A DNA stretch of 5,974 nucleotides, taken from positions 1-5,974 of the forward strand of contig JAFGGR010000079.1 in NCBI GenBank assembly GCA_016930475.1. The letters are read 5' to 3'. The translations under genes were made by a program, and so were the position numbers. Source of the DNA: Clostridiales bacterium (GTDB lineage: Bacteria > Bacillota > Clostridia > Saccharofermentanales > Saccharofermentanaceae). The notes beneath the pieces are model-generated. The model worked only from the letters and a program-made list of their open reading frames with translations. It did no database searches and had not been told where the DNA came from. The stretch's first letter is position 1, and each line of letters begins with the position of its first letter. Below are positions 1-5,569 of the stretch, one piece after another.

Positions 1-320
1 GCCGTCGGCCCGATAAATTTAATGCCGCATTTCTCGCAAAGCCGCGCGAAAACCGGATTTTCCGACAGGAAGCCGAATCCCGGATGAATCGCTTCCGCGC
101 CGGTCGTCAGACAGGCGGACAGAATGGCCTGCATATTGAGGTAGCTGTCCTTGGACGCAGCGGGTCCGATACAAACGCACTCGTCGGCGATCCGCGCGTG
201 AAGCGCGTCCCGATCTGCCTCGGAGCATACCGCCACGCTCGTGATGCCCATTTCCCGGCAAGCCCGAATAACGGTGACGGCGATTTCGCCGCGATTGGCG
301 ATCAGTATTTTACGAAACAT
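1..320 (-). CDS. accC: Biotin carboxylase subunit of acetyl-CoA carboxylase, N-terminal part (runs off left edge)
   Basis: AccC uses ATP and bicarbonate to carboxylate the biotin on AccB, the first half-reaction of cytoplasmic malonyl-CoA synthesis. Only the first 106 residues are in the window, most of the N-terminal biotin-carboxylase subdomain. Visible family motifs are IANRGEIA (residues 7-14), RACREMG (19-25), ADRDALH (35-41), CIGPA (50-54), SYLN (59-62) and HPGFGFLSEN (79-88). The ATG at 320 is preceded by AAGGAG (332-327) with 6 nt spacing, and the protein begins directly with the family's usual MxxKILIANRG start. It follows fabZ after 19 nt, so it is cotranscribed with it. One oddity: the nearly invariant Arg after EIAV (Arg16 in the E. 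coli enzyme) is Thr16 here, whereas Arg19 and Glu23, which I recall lying at the dimer interface, are kept. Homologous carboxylases (pyruvate, propionyl) share this N-terminus, but the accB-fabZ context settles it as AccC. Confidence 0.95.
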   Translation of the reverse strand, partial: MFRKILIANRGEIAVTVIRACREMGITSVAVCSEADRDALHARIADECVCIGPAASKDSYLNMQAILSACLTTGAEAIHPGFGFLSENPVFARLCEKCGIKFIGPT

Positions 321-339
321 CTCTATCTCCTTGTCGGGA

Positions 340-789
340 TCAATCCTTTTTTGCGTCGCCGATGGCAAACATGATCTCAGCGGACACGCAGAGGGCACCG
401 TTCACAAAGGCTTTGCCCTCGCCGAATCCGATGGGACCGCGCTGTTTGGTCAAACGCACTTCGAGCCTCAATGTATCTCCGGGAAAAACACTTTTCTTAA
501 ATCGAACCTTGTCGATCCCCGCGAAAAACGCGATTTTTCCTTTGTTCTCCGGCTTGTTCAGCGCGACGATCGCCCCGGCCTGCGCCATCGACTCGACGAT
601 CAACACACCCGGCATAACGGGCATCTCGGGGAAGTGCCCTTGAAAATAATATTCGTCGGCACGCACGTTCTTCAGCGCGACGATATGCTCGTCGCCGATC
701 TCTAAGACTTCATCGACCAGAATAAACGGCTCTCTGTGCGGAATGATCGACTCAATGTCGGCCCGGTTCATGATTGCTGACTCACTCAT
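340..789 (-). CDS. fabZ: 3-hydroxyacyl-[ACP] dehydratase
   Basis: FabZ dehydrates 3-hydroxyacyl-ACP to trans-2-enoyl-ACP, the third step of each elongation cycle. The 149-residue protein is a single hotdog-fold domain of normal family length. It has IIPHREPFILVD (residues 15-26), the catalytic block GHFPEMPVMPG (51-61) with His52, and VESMAQAG with Glu66, the expected His/Glu pair. IAFFAGIDKVRFKKSVFPGD further on is also typical. The ATG at 789 is chosen because AAGGAG (802-797) sits 7 nt upstream; a second Met at codon 7 (ATG at 771) lacks such a site. The start lies inside the end of accB (8-nt overlap), implying translational coupling. FabA-like isomerising dehydratases also use His but pair it with Asp; Glu66 and the short length favour FabZ. 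Confidence 0.97.
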   Translation of the reverse strand: MSESAIMNRADIESIIPHREPFILVDEVLEIGDEHIVALKNVRADEYYFQGHFPEMPVMPGVLIVESMAQAGAIVALNKPENKGKIAFFAGIDKVRFKKSVFPGDTLRLEVRLTKQRGPIGFGEGKAFVNGALCVSAEIMFAIGDAKKD

Positions 790-1321
790 GGGTGTACTCC
801 TTATTTTCGCTCGGCTCGATGATGAAAAGCTCCTGACCGAACTCAACACGGCTGGCCTTTTGAACCAGAATTTCCGTGACTGTTCCGGAAACCGGGCTGG
901 TCACCTCATTCATCAGTTTCATCGCTTCGATGATACAAAGGACATCGCCCTTTTTCACAATCGAGCCGACTTCAACGTATGGCGCTTGGTCGGGTGCCGG
1001 CGTATCGTAAAACACTCCGACGACCGGCGAGGTCACCACATGTCCGGTGCGGACCGATTCAGACGGATTCGAGCCAACATCAAAAGGAGTCTCATCCCGG
1101 CACGGATCCGGAAAGACGGGCTGAGCACATCCCTGTGCCGTTCCGATCACCGTAGCGGGCGCTCTGGATATGCTCAGACGGCCCTCTCCCTCACCCATTC
1201 GAAAATGAGTAATGCCTTCTTTTTTCATCAGGGACATGATCTCTTTGATCTGACAAAAGGTTAAGCCTTTGCCTGAGATCGGAGCCTCCGATTCATTCGA
1301 TTTTTTTGCCTCCGGTGTCAT
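782..1321 (-). CDS. accB: Biotin carboxyl carrier protein of acetyl-CoA carboxylase
   Basis: AccB carries the biotin that shuttles CO2 from AccC to the AccA/AccD carboxyltransferase. The 179-residue protein has an N-terminal segment (1-50) with the LTFCQIKEIMSLMKKEGITHF helix typical of bacterial BCCP, a Pro/Ala/Gly linker (about 54-92), and a C-terminal biotinyl domain (93-170). The biotinylation motif EAMKLMNE places the modified lysine at Lys135. The acetyl-CoA-carboxylase-specific thumb (TPAPDQAPYVEVG, 107-119) is present, which separates it from decarboxylase or pyruvate carboxylase biotinyl domains. Biotin Lys lies 44 residues from the C-terminus rather than about 35, because of a charged tail (SENKEYTHE) that overlaps the fabZ start. 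The linker holds two cysteines (65 and 74). The ATG at 1321 shares ATGA with the fabF stop. AGGA (1333-1330), 8 nt upstream, is a modest ribosome site, so coupling to fabF translation is likely. Confidence 0.97.
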   Translation of the reverse strand: MTPEAKKSNESEAPISGKGLTFCQIKEIMSLMKKEGITHFRMGEGEGRLSISRAPATVIGTAQGCAQPVFPDPCRDETPFDVGSNPSESVRTGHVVTSPVVGVFYDTPAPDQAPYVEVGSIVKKGDVLCIIEAMKLMNEVTSPVSGTVTEILVQKASRVEFGQELFIIEPSENKEYTHE

Positions 1322-2613
1322 TTTTCGTATCCTGCCTTTCTGAATAAAAGCGTTCCGTTCTGCCCGCCGAATCCCAGGGAATTGGACAGGGCGACGGATA
1401 TCTCTTTCTTTTTCGCGACGAGCGGCGTGTAGTCCAAATCACATTCCGGATCCGGCTCGTTTAAGCCGACGGTCGGAGGAATGATCCCGTCCTTCATCGC
1501 CATGATGGTCGCCACCGCCTCGACTCCTCCGGCCGCACCCAGGAGATGCCCGGTCACAGATTTTGTGGAGCTGATGGATGCTTTTGCCGCAGTCTCATCC
1601 CCCATCGCAAATTTGATCGCCAGTGTCTCGTACTTGTCGTTCAAAGGCGTTCCGGTGCCGTGGGCGTTGATATAGTCGATCTCCTCGGGAGAGACGTTAC
1701 CCTCGCGCATCGCGAGTTTCATCGCCGTCCCCGCGCCCTTACCCTCCGGATCGGGACTCGTGATATGATACGCGTCGGCTGTCGCTCCGTAACCGGCGAT
1801 CTCCGCCAGGATCGTCGCGCCGCGCTCTACCGCGTTTTCCATCGTTTCCAGGACCAGGATGCCCGCGCCCTCGGCGATGACAAATCCTCCGCGACGCGCA
1901 TCAAACGGCAGTGACGAAAGATCCGGGTCCTCCGTCATGTTCAGCGCTTTCATATTCGCAAATCCGGCCAACGCAATCCGCGTAACGGGCGCTTCGGCCC
2001 CTCCGGCTACCGCGGCCTTCAGATATCCGAGCTTGATCTTGTGAAAAGCCTCTCCGATCGCGTGGGTCCCTGAAGCGCAGGCTGTCGTGACGCAATAATT
2101 CGCGCCCTTGATGCCGTAGATCATCGAAATCTTTCCCGCGGCAATATTGCTGATCATCATCGGTATAAAAAGGGGCGATATCCGGTCCGGTCCGCCCCGC
2201 ACCAGAAGCTCTTCAAATTGGTCCTGCAGTGTACCCAGGCCACCGACGCCCGAGCCGATGATGACTCCGGTGTCAAAGGGATCCATTGTCGAGAAGTCGA
2301 TCCCGGACATCACGATCGCTTCCCTGGCGGCTGCGACGGCGAATTGGCAATACCGGTCCGTCCGGCGCGCTTCTTTTCGATCGAGATATTCCGTGGGATC
2401 AAAGTCCTTGACCTCCGCGGCCGTGTTGACCCGCACGCCCGGATAGATGTCTTTATTGATTTTCCGAATGCCGTGTCGCCCTTGGATCAGCGATTCCCAG
2501 AACTCGGGAACGCTTTTTCCGACCGGCGAAATGACGCCCATTCCGGTGACCACGACCCGGGGCCGGCCCGCGTGATCTTCATATGATTTTTTCTTCATGG
2601 GGGAATCTGACAT
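1318..2613 (-). CDS. fabF: 3-oxoacyl-[ACP] synthase II (KAS II)
   Basis: FabF condenses malonyl-ACP with a growing acyl-ACP, the elongating step of FAS II. The 431-residue protein is a complete thiolase-fold enzyme. It has RVVVTGMGVISPVG (19-32), nucleophile Cys179 in TTACASGTHA, His318 in NAHGTGTPLND, Lys351 and His356 in STKSVTGHLLGAAGG, and the GFGG gating loop (414-417) near the C-terminus. The Cys-His-His set marks KAS I/II rather than FabH. An N-terminal extension of about 15 polar residues precedes the usual start. I keep it because AGGAGG (2624-2619) lies 5 nt before the ATG at 2613, whereas the internal Met6 has no ribosome site. In the FDxxRDGFVxGEG block, Asp and Gly of the family pattern are Gly242 and Ala247. 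It follows fabG after a 65-nt gap containing a hairpin and overlaps accB by 4 nt. KAS I (FabB) is the alternative, but this order in Bacillota means FabF. Confidence 0.97.
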   Translation of the reverse strand: MSDSPMKKKSYEDHAGRPRVVVTGMGVISPVGKSVPEFWESLIQGRHGIRKINKDIYPGVRVNTAAEVKDFDPTEYLDRKEARRTDRYCQFAVAAAREAIVMSGIDFSTMDPFDTGVIIGSGVGGLGTLQDQFEELLVRGGPDRISPLFIPMMISNIAAGKISMIYGIKGANYCVTTACASGTHAIGEAFHKIKLGYLKAAVAGGAEAPVTRIALAGFANMKALNMTEDPDLSSLPFDARRGGFVIAEGAGILVLETMENAVERGATILAEIAGYGATADAYHITSPDPEGKGAGTAMKLAMREGNVSPEEIDYINAHGTGTPLNDKYETLAIKFAMGDETAAKASISSTKSVTGHLLGAAGGVEAVATIMAMKDGIIPPTVGLNEPDPECDLDYTPLVAKKKEISVALSNSLGFGGQNGTLLFRKAGYEK

Positions 2614-2645
2614 ATGCTCCTCCTGCTATCGAAAAATGATCTGTG

Positions 2646-2666
2646 CGGCACTCCGATCGAATGCCG
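2646..2666 (-). other. Intercistronic RNA hairpin between fabG and fabF
   Basis: Read on the minus strand, the two arms CGGCATTC and GAGTGCCG can pair over 8 bp (one G-U) around a 5-nt loop, in the 65-nt gap between the fabG stop and the fabF ribosome site. The T-rich run comes only about 9 nt after the stem, so it does not look like an intrinsic terminator. An RNA-processing or mRNA-stability role that sets the fabF to fabG ratio is possible but is inference. Confidence 0.4.
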
Positions 2667-2678
2667 AAACGCCTTTGA

Positions 2679-3434
2679 TTACAAAGCCAATCCGCCGGAC
2701 ACCTCGATGACCTGTCCGGTGATAAAAGATGCTTCGTCGGAAGCGAGAAACGCGACCAGCTCGGCCACATCCGACGGCTGTCCGAATCGCTTTAAAGGGA
2801 TGCGCTCGATGGCCGATTCCTTGACCTTGTCCGGAAGCGCGTTCGTCATCTGCGTCTCGATAAAACCGGGTGCGACGGCGTTCACCGTGATCCCGCGCCC
2901 GCCCATCTCCTTCGCGAGGCTTTTGGTCAATCCGATCAAGCCGGCCTTCGACGCGGAGTAATTCGCTTGTCCCGCGTTGCCGTATATACCGGAAACCGAG
3001 GACATATTGACGATCCGTCCGCTCCTCTGCTTGACCATCATAGGAAGACACAGTGACGCAAGCATAAACGCGCCGGTCAGATTCGTATCGATAACAGCCG
3101 TGAACTGCTCCCGGTCCATGCGCATCGCCAGACCGTCCTTCGTACGTCCCGCATTATTGACCAAAAGATCGACTCGCCCGAAGGTCTCTTTGGTCGCGTC
3201 GACCACGTGTTTACAATCCTCCTCGAGTGAAATGTTCGCGGCCAAAGCGACGGCCTGCGCACCCGGATCGATCTGCTTGCACTCCGCGAGGACGCTTTCG
3301 ATATCCTCCGAAACAGTCAAATCGATCAACACCAAATCATAGTTTTTTCGGGCCAGTGTCCGCGCGATCTCCGCTCCGATGCCTCTTGCGGCACCGGTCA
3401 CGATCGCGACCTTTCGATTCATTTGATTTTCCAT
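2679..3434 (-). CDS. fabG: 3-oxoacyl-[ACP] reductase (SDR family)
   Basis: FabG reduces 3-oxoacyl-ACP to 3-hydroxyacyl-ACP. The 251-residue protein is a classical short-chain dehydrogenase of normal FabG length. It has the cofactor motif TGAARGIG (13-20), NNAG (93-96), Asn118 and catalytic Ser146, Tyr159 and Lys163. The ANYSASKAGLIG stretch, VNAVAPGFIETQMT and C-terminal FITGQVIEVSGG are all FabG-like. Asp38 sits at the end of beta-strand 2, 18 residues after the last motif glycine. That is where NAD(H)-preferring classical SDRs carry Asp, although Arg17, which matches the phosphate-contacting Arg of E. coli FabG, is also present. The ATG at 3434 is preceded by GGGAGGA (3449-3443) at 8 nt. 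Met5 (ATG at 3422, sharing ATGA with the fabK stop) has no comparable site. With the chosen start it overlaps fabK by 16 nt. Location between fabK and fabF makes FabG far likelier than another SDR. Confidence 0.96.
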   Translation of the reverse strand: MENQMNRKVAIVTGAARGIGAEIARTLARKNYDLVLIDLTVSEDIESVLAECKQIDPGAQAVALAANISLEEDCKHVVDATKETFGRVDLLVNNAGRTKDGLAMRMDREQFTAVIDTNLTGAFMLASLCLPMMVKQRSGRIVNMSSVSGIYGNAGQANYSASKAGLIGLTKSLAKEMGGRGITVNAVAPGFIETQMTNALPDKVKESAIERIPLKRFGQPSDVAELVAFLASDEASFITGQVIEVSGGLAL

Positions 3435-4369
3435 TCCATTGATCCTCCCTGCGATATGATTCGTTCGTATTCCGCGAACATTCCCTCAATGATTTCCCGG
3501 ACGGGCAAGATACGACTTACGAGTCCTGCGATCTGCCCCGCCATAAAAGAACCGTGCTTCAAATCTCCGTCGACGACCGCCTTGCGGAGCGACCCGATCG
3601 TAATCGTCTCGAGCTCTTCGAAAGTAGCGCCTTTCTTTTCGAGCGCTGTCATTTCCCGTGTCAACGGGCTCCGGATACAGCGGACCGGGTGTCCGCCGCT
3701 TCTTCCGGTCACGCGGGAATCAATATCCCGGCACTTCACGACCAGAGCTTTGTAATTGGGATGTATATTGCATTCCTCGGAAGCGAGAAAACGCGTTCCA
3801 ACCTGAACGCCGCTCGCACCGAGCATGCTGACCGCCGCGATACCTCTTCCGTCGGCGATGCCACCGGCCGCCACGACCGGGATCTTTACCGTGTCGACCA
3901 CCTGAGGGATCAGGGTCATCGTCGTCAGTTCGCCGATGTGACCGCCGGCCTCACTGCCTTCCGCGATGACCGCGTCCGCGCCGAGGGATTCCATCCGACG
4001 CGCCAGCCCGGTAGAGGCGACGACCGGGATCACACGGATACCGGCGTTTTTCCAGGCTTCTATATACTTGCCCGGAGAACCGCTTCCGGTCGTGACCACC
4101 GGGACCTTTTCCTCGATCACAACGGCCGCAAGATCGGGCGTGTGCGGGCTTAAAAGCATGATATTGACCCCGAAAGGTTTATCGGTCATCGACCGTGCTT
4201 TTCGGATTTCCGCGCGAAGCCGCTCTTGGTCCATGGATCCGGCCGCGATCACTCCTAATCCGCCGGCATTCGACACCGCCGCCGCGAGATCCGCGTCGGC
4301 GACCCATGCCATTCCGCCTTGGATCAGTGGATAATGTGTGCCGAGAATGGAGGTGAGGGTCGTTCTCAT
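3419..4369 (-). CDS. fabK: Enoyl-[ACP] reductase II, FMN-dependent
   Basis: FabK reduces trans-2-enoyl-ACP to acyl-ACP with FMN and NADH, the last step of the elongation cycle. It is unrelated to FabI and is not inhibited by triclosan. The 316-residue protein has the nitronate-monooxygenase/FabK TIM-barrel layout: PLIQGGMAWVA (14-24), NAGGLGVIAAG (34-44), FGVNIMLL (66-73), TTGSGSP (93-99), EAGGHIGELTTMTLIPQV (140-157), AAGGIADGRG (167-176) and GVQVGTRFLASEE (187-199) for FMN binding. His144 falls at the same number as the catalytic His of pneumococcal FabK. The C-terminal MAGQIAGLV block is also FabK-like. The ATG at 4369 has GGAG (4381-4378) 8 nt upstream. It follows fabH after only 21 nt, where many relatives carry acpP. 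2-nitropropane dioxygenases share the fold; the GGHIGE block and context favour FabK. Confidence 0.96.
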   Translation of the reverse strand: MRTTLTSILGTHYPLIQGGMAWVADADLAAAVSNAGGLGVIAAGSMDQERLRAEIRKARSMTDKPFGVNIMLLSPHTPDLAAVVIEEKVPVVTTGSGSPGKYIEAWKNAGIRVIPVVASTGLARRMESLGADAVIAEGSEAGGHIGELTTMTLIPQVVDTVKIPVVAAGGIADGRGIAAVSMLGASGVQVGTRFLASEECNIHPNYKALVVKCRDIDSRVTGRSGGHPVRCIRSPLTREMTALEKKGATFEELETITIGSLRKAVVDGDLKHGSFMAGQIAGLVSRILPVREIIEGMFAEYERIISQGGSMEWKIK

Positions 4370-4390
4370 ATTCTTTGCTCCATATTTTTC

Positions 4391-5416
4391 CTAGAAAATG
4401 CAGGCGCACGCGCCGTAAGTCAATCCTCCGCCGAAACCGGTAAGGATCAGCGTTTGCCCTCGCTGAATTAGACCCGAACGAACATACTGATCCAAGCAAA
4501 TCGGAACGGATGCCGATGAAGTATTACCGGTCTCGGCAATATTGGAAAGCATCTTTTCGGGATCGAGGCCGAGCCGCTTAGCGGCGGCCTGCAGGATCCG
4601 GTCGTTCGCCTGATGGGGTACAACATAATCAATGTCCGTAAGATTGATCTTTGCGCGTTCCAGGACCTTTTCGACCGCCGAAGGCATGGCTGTCGTCGCA
4701 AACTTATAGACTTCAGGCCCCTTCATGGACAAGTAAATGCCCGTTTCATGTCCGAACCGATCCGCACGAGCGCTCTGATCCGAATCGGAAAACGGATGGA
4801 CCGCTACTTCAAAAGCCTTGCCGGTCATATACCCGCCTCCGGTACCGTCCGCACCGAAGAAAGATGAGTACACCCTTGCCGGTGCGATATCCGCTCCGTT
4901 CGCTTCTCGATTTGATACGACCACCGCTCCCGCTCCGTCCCCGAATAAAACGCAAGTTCTTCGATCCGTAAAATCAGCGATCTTGGAGAGGCTCTCCGCG
5001 GAAACGATCAAAACCGTGACCGGCTCCGTCGCGTTCAAATAATGCATCGCCACGTCAAACGCCTGAATAAAGCCCGTACACGCAGCGTTCAAATCAAAGC
5101 AAAACGCATTTACGGCCTTGAGATCCGCCTGAACGATGCACGCAGTGTTCGGCGTGGTATAATCCGGCGTGAGGGTCGTCACGATGATGATATCGATATT
5201 CTCGGGAAGGACCCCGGCATCCTCTAGGGCCTTCGCCCCTGCCTTGACCGCCATTTCCGACGTCGTCTCTCCGTCGCACAAGTGGCGACGCGAGATACCG
5301 GTTCGCGTCGTGATCCACTCATCGCTGGTGTCGATGATCTGAGCGTACATTTCATTATCGACAGTAAGCTCCGGAAGATATGAGCCGTTTCCGAGGATCT
5401 TGTAAGGGATATTCAC
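4391..5416 (-). CDS. fabH: 3-oxoacyl-[ACP] synthase III (KAS III), GTG start
   Basis: FabH starts fatty-acid synthesis by condensing an acyl-CoA primer with malonyl-ACP. The 341-residue protein carries the family set: DEWITTRTGISRR (32-44), nucleophile Cys113 in DLNAACTGF, RTCVLFGDGAGA (153-164), His268 in VPHQAN and Asn298 in GNTSSAS, plus a C-terminal GFGGGLTYGA. It is about 24 residues longer than the E. coli enzyme. Roughly 16 of these fall in the loop between Asp190 and Met231. Thr88 takes the place of the pocket residue Phe87 of E. coli FabH, which may widen primer choice (inference, aligned from memory). The start is GTG at 5416, preceded by AAAGGAG (5431-5425) with 8 nt spacing, giving the usual short N-terminus before ILGNGSYLP. 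An upstream in-frame GTG at 5470 would add 18 uncharacteristic residues and lacks a good ribosome site. It is the first gene of the leftward unit, behind the divergent control region. Confidence 0.96.
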   Translation of the reverse strand: MNIPYKILGNGSYLPELTVDNEMYAQIIDTSDEWITTRTGISRRHLCDGETTSEMAVKAGAKALEDAGVLPENIDIIIVTTLTPDYTTPNTACIVQADLKAVNAFCFDLNAACTGFIQAFDVAMHYLNATEPVTVLIVSAESLSKIADFTDRRTCVLFGDGAGAVVVSNREANGADIAPARVYSSFFGADGTGGGYMTGKAFEVAVHPFSDSDQSARADRFGHETGIYLSMKGPEVYKFATTAMPSAVEKVLERAKINLTDIDYVVPHQANDRILQAAAKRLGLDPEKMLSNIAETGNTSSASVPICLDQYVRSGLIQRGQTLILTGFGGGLTYGACACIF

Positions 5417-5424
5417 AATTCGGT

Positions 5425-5431
5425 CTCCTTT
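5425..5431 (-). promoter_or_regulatory. Ribosome binding site of fabH
   Basis: AAAGGAG on the minus strand, 8 nt before the GTG at 5416, decides the non-ATG start. A small 5-bp hairpin with a CGCG loop (5446-5433) ends 1 nt upstream of it and might influence access; that role is speculative. Confidence 0.8.
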
Positions 5432-5452
5432 ATCGGACGCGCCCGAGTCGAA

Positions 5453-5490
5453 TGAATATCGCTCAGGCACTTGAATTTCTTTTGAATATC
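5453..5490. repeat. Three direct copies of TGAATWTC in the fabH-fabD control region
   Basis: TGAATATC occurs at 5453-5460 and 5483-5490, and TGAATTTC at 5472-5479, all in the same orientation, with starts 19 and 11 bp apart. The third copy overlaps the left palindrome described separately. The 11-bp step is about one helical turn. It could be part of a protein-binding array or chance in an AT-rich promoter stretch. Confidence 0.4.
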
Positions 5491-5499
5491 AATTATTTT
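5471..5499 (+). promoter_or_regulatory. Candidate promoter for fabD
   Basis: TTGAAT (5471-5476) and TATTTT (5494-5499) are separated by 17 bp, 4 of 6 matches each to the sigma-A -35 and -10 hexamers. The predicted start is near 5506, leaving about a 64-nt leader before fabD. An alternative -35, TTGATA at 5498-5503, has no convincing -10. Both palindromes overlap this promoter. Confidence 0.35.
5481..5493. promoter_or_regulatory. Operator-like palindrome, left copy (FabT-like)
   Basis: TTTGA-ATA-TCAAT is an inverted repeat with one mismatched outer base. It resembles the TTTGA-N3-TCAAA core of the FabT operator of streptococci and relatives, the MarR-family repressor of FAS II genes. It lies 16 bp centre to centre from the perfect right copy, within the predicted fabH leader and inside the candidate fabD promoter. 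Confidence 0.5.
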
Positions 5500-5509
5500 G
5501 ATAGTCAAA
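5497..5509. promoter_or_regulatory. Operator-like palindrome, right copy (FabT-like)
   Basis: TTTGA-TAG-TCAAA is a perfect 5+5 inverted repeat around a 3-nt centre. With the flanking AT at 5495-5496 it fits the FabT consensus (ANTTTGATTATCAAATT, from memory) in both half-sites and differs mainly in the centre and right flank. It lies just downstream of the predicted fabH start point (about 5514) and across the predicted fabD start point, so a bound repressor could block both arms. The regulator gene itself is not in the window. Confidence 0.6.
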
Positions 5510-5520
5510 GGTTCAGGGAC

Positions 5521-5549
5521 ATTCTACTCTCTTTGATTCCCTGCGTCAA
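5521..5549 (-). promoter_or_regulatory. Promoter of the fabH operon
   Basis: On the minus strand TTGACG (5549-5544) and TAGAAT (5526-5521) are separated by exactly 17 bp, 5 of 6 matches each to the housekeeping sigma-A consensus. The start would fall near 5514, giving a leader of about 98 nt before the fabH GTG. This is the best promoter in the window and probably drives all seven leftward genes. Confidence 0.7.
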
Positions 5550-5552
5550 TAC

Positions 5553-5560
5553 GAAGGAGG
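5553..5560 (+). promoter_or_regulatory. Ribosome binding site of fabD
   Basis: GAAGGAGG lies 9 nt before the ATG at 5570. It is a near-complete anti-16S match and fixes the fabD start. Confidence 0.85.
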
Positions 5561-5569
5561 TCACGGCTA

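Noticed and set aside
343..354. A-AAA-AAG slippery heptamer at the fabZ 3' end as a programmed -1 frameshift site
   Set aside because: The frame phase fits, but a shift would only add a handful of residues before a stop. There is no clear upstream stimulator, and the Lys-Lys codons explain the run.
241..705. Open frame of 154 codons on the plus strand opposite fabZ and accC
   Set aside because: It lies antisense to two clearly recognised genes, has no ribosome site or family motif, and its composition is what codon bias on the other strand would create.
743..1264. Open frame of 173 codons on the plus strand opposite accB
   Set aside because: Antisense shadow of accB with Arg/His-rich, low-information sequence and no recognisable domain.
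1300..1308. Run of seven A (minus strand) early in accB as a slippage or phase-variation tract
   Set aside because: It encodes Lys6-Lys7 in a charged, variable N-terminus; seven bases is short for slippage and nothing else suggests variation.
2646..2666. fabG-fabF hairpin as an intrinsic terminator
   Set aside because: The T-rich run does not directly follow the stem, and a strong ribosome site with fabF follows immediately.
2673..2686. CTTTG-ATTA-CAAAG palindrome at the fabG stop codon as a third FabT-like site
   Set aside because: The spacing is one base short of the operator form, it straddles the stop codon of an operon-internal gene, and most of it encodes conserved FabG C-terminal residues.
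3419..3422. fabG starting at the ATG at 3422 that overlaps the fabK stop as ATGA
   Set aside because: It is an attractive coupling geometry, but the strong GGGAGGA is correctly spaced for the ATG at 3434, not this one. It cannot be fully excluded.
3554..4153. Open frame of 199 codons on the plus strand opposite fabK
   Set aside because: The longest antisense frame, but it is Arg/Asp-rich shadow sequence without start signals; fabK on the other strand explains the region fully.
4391..5470. Longer fabH beginning at the GTG at 5470
   Set aside because: It adds 18 polar residues not seen in FabH, lacks a good ribosome site, and would include the real AAAGGAG before the GTG at 5416 within the coding frame.
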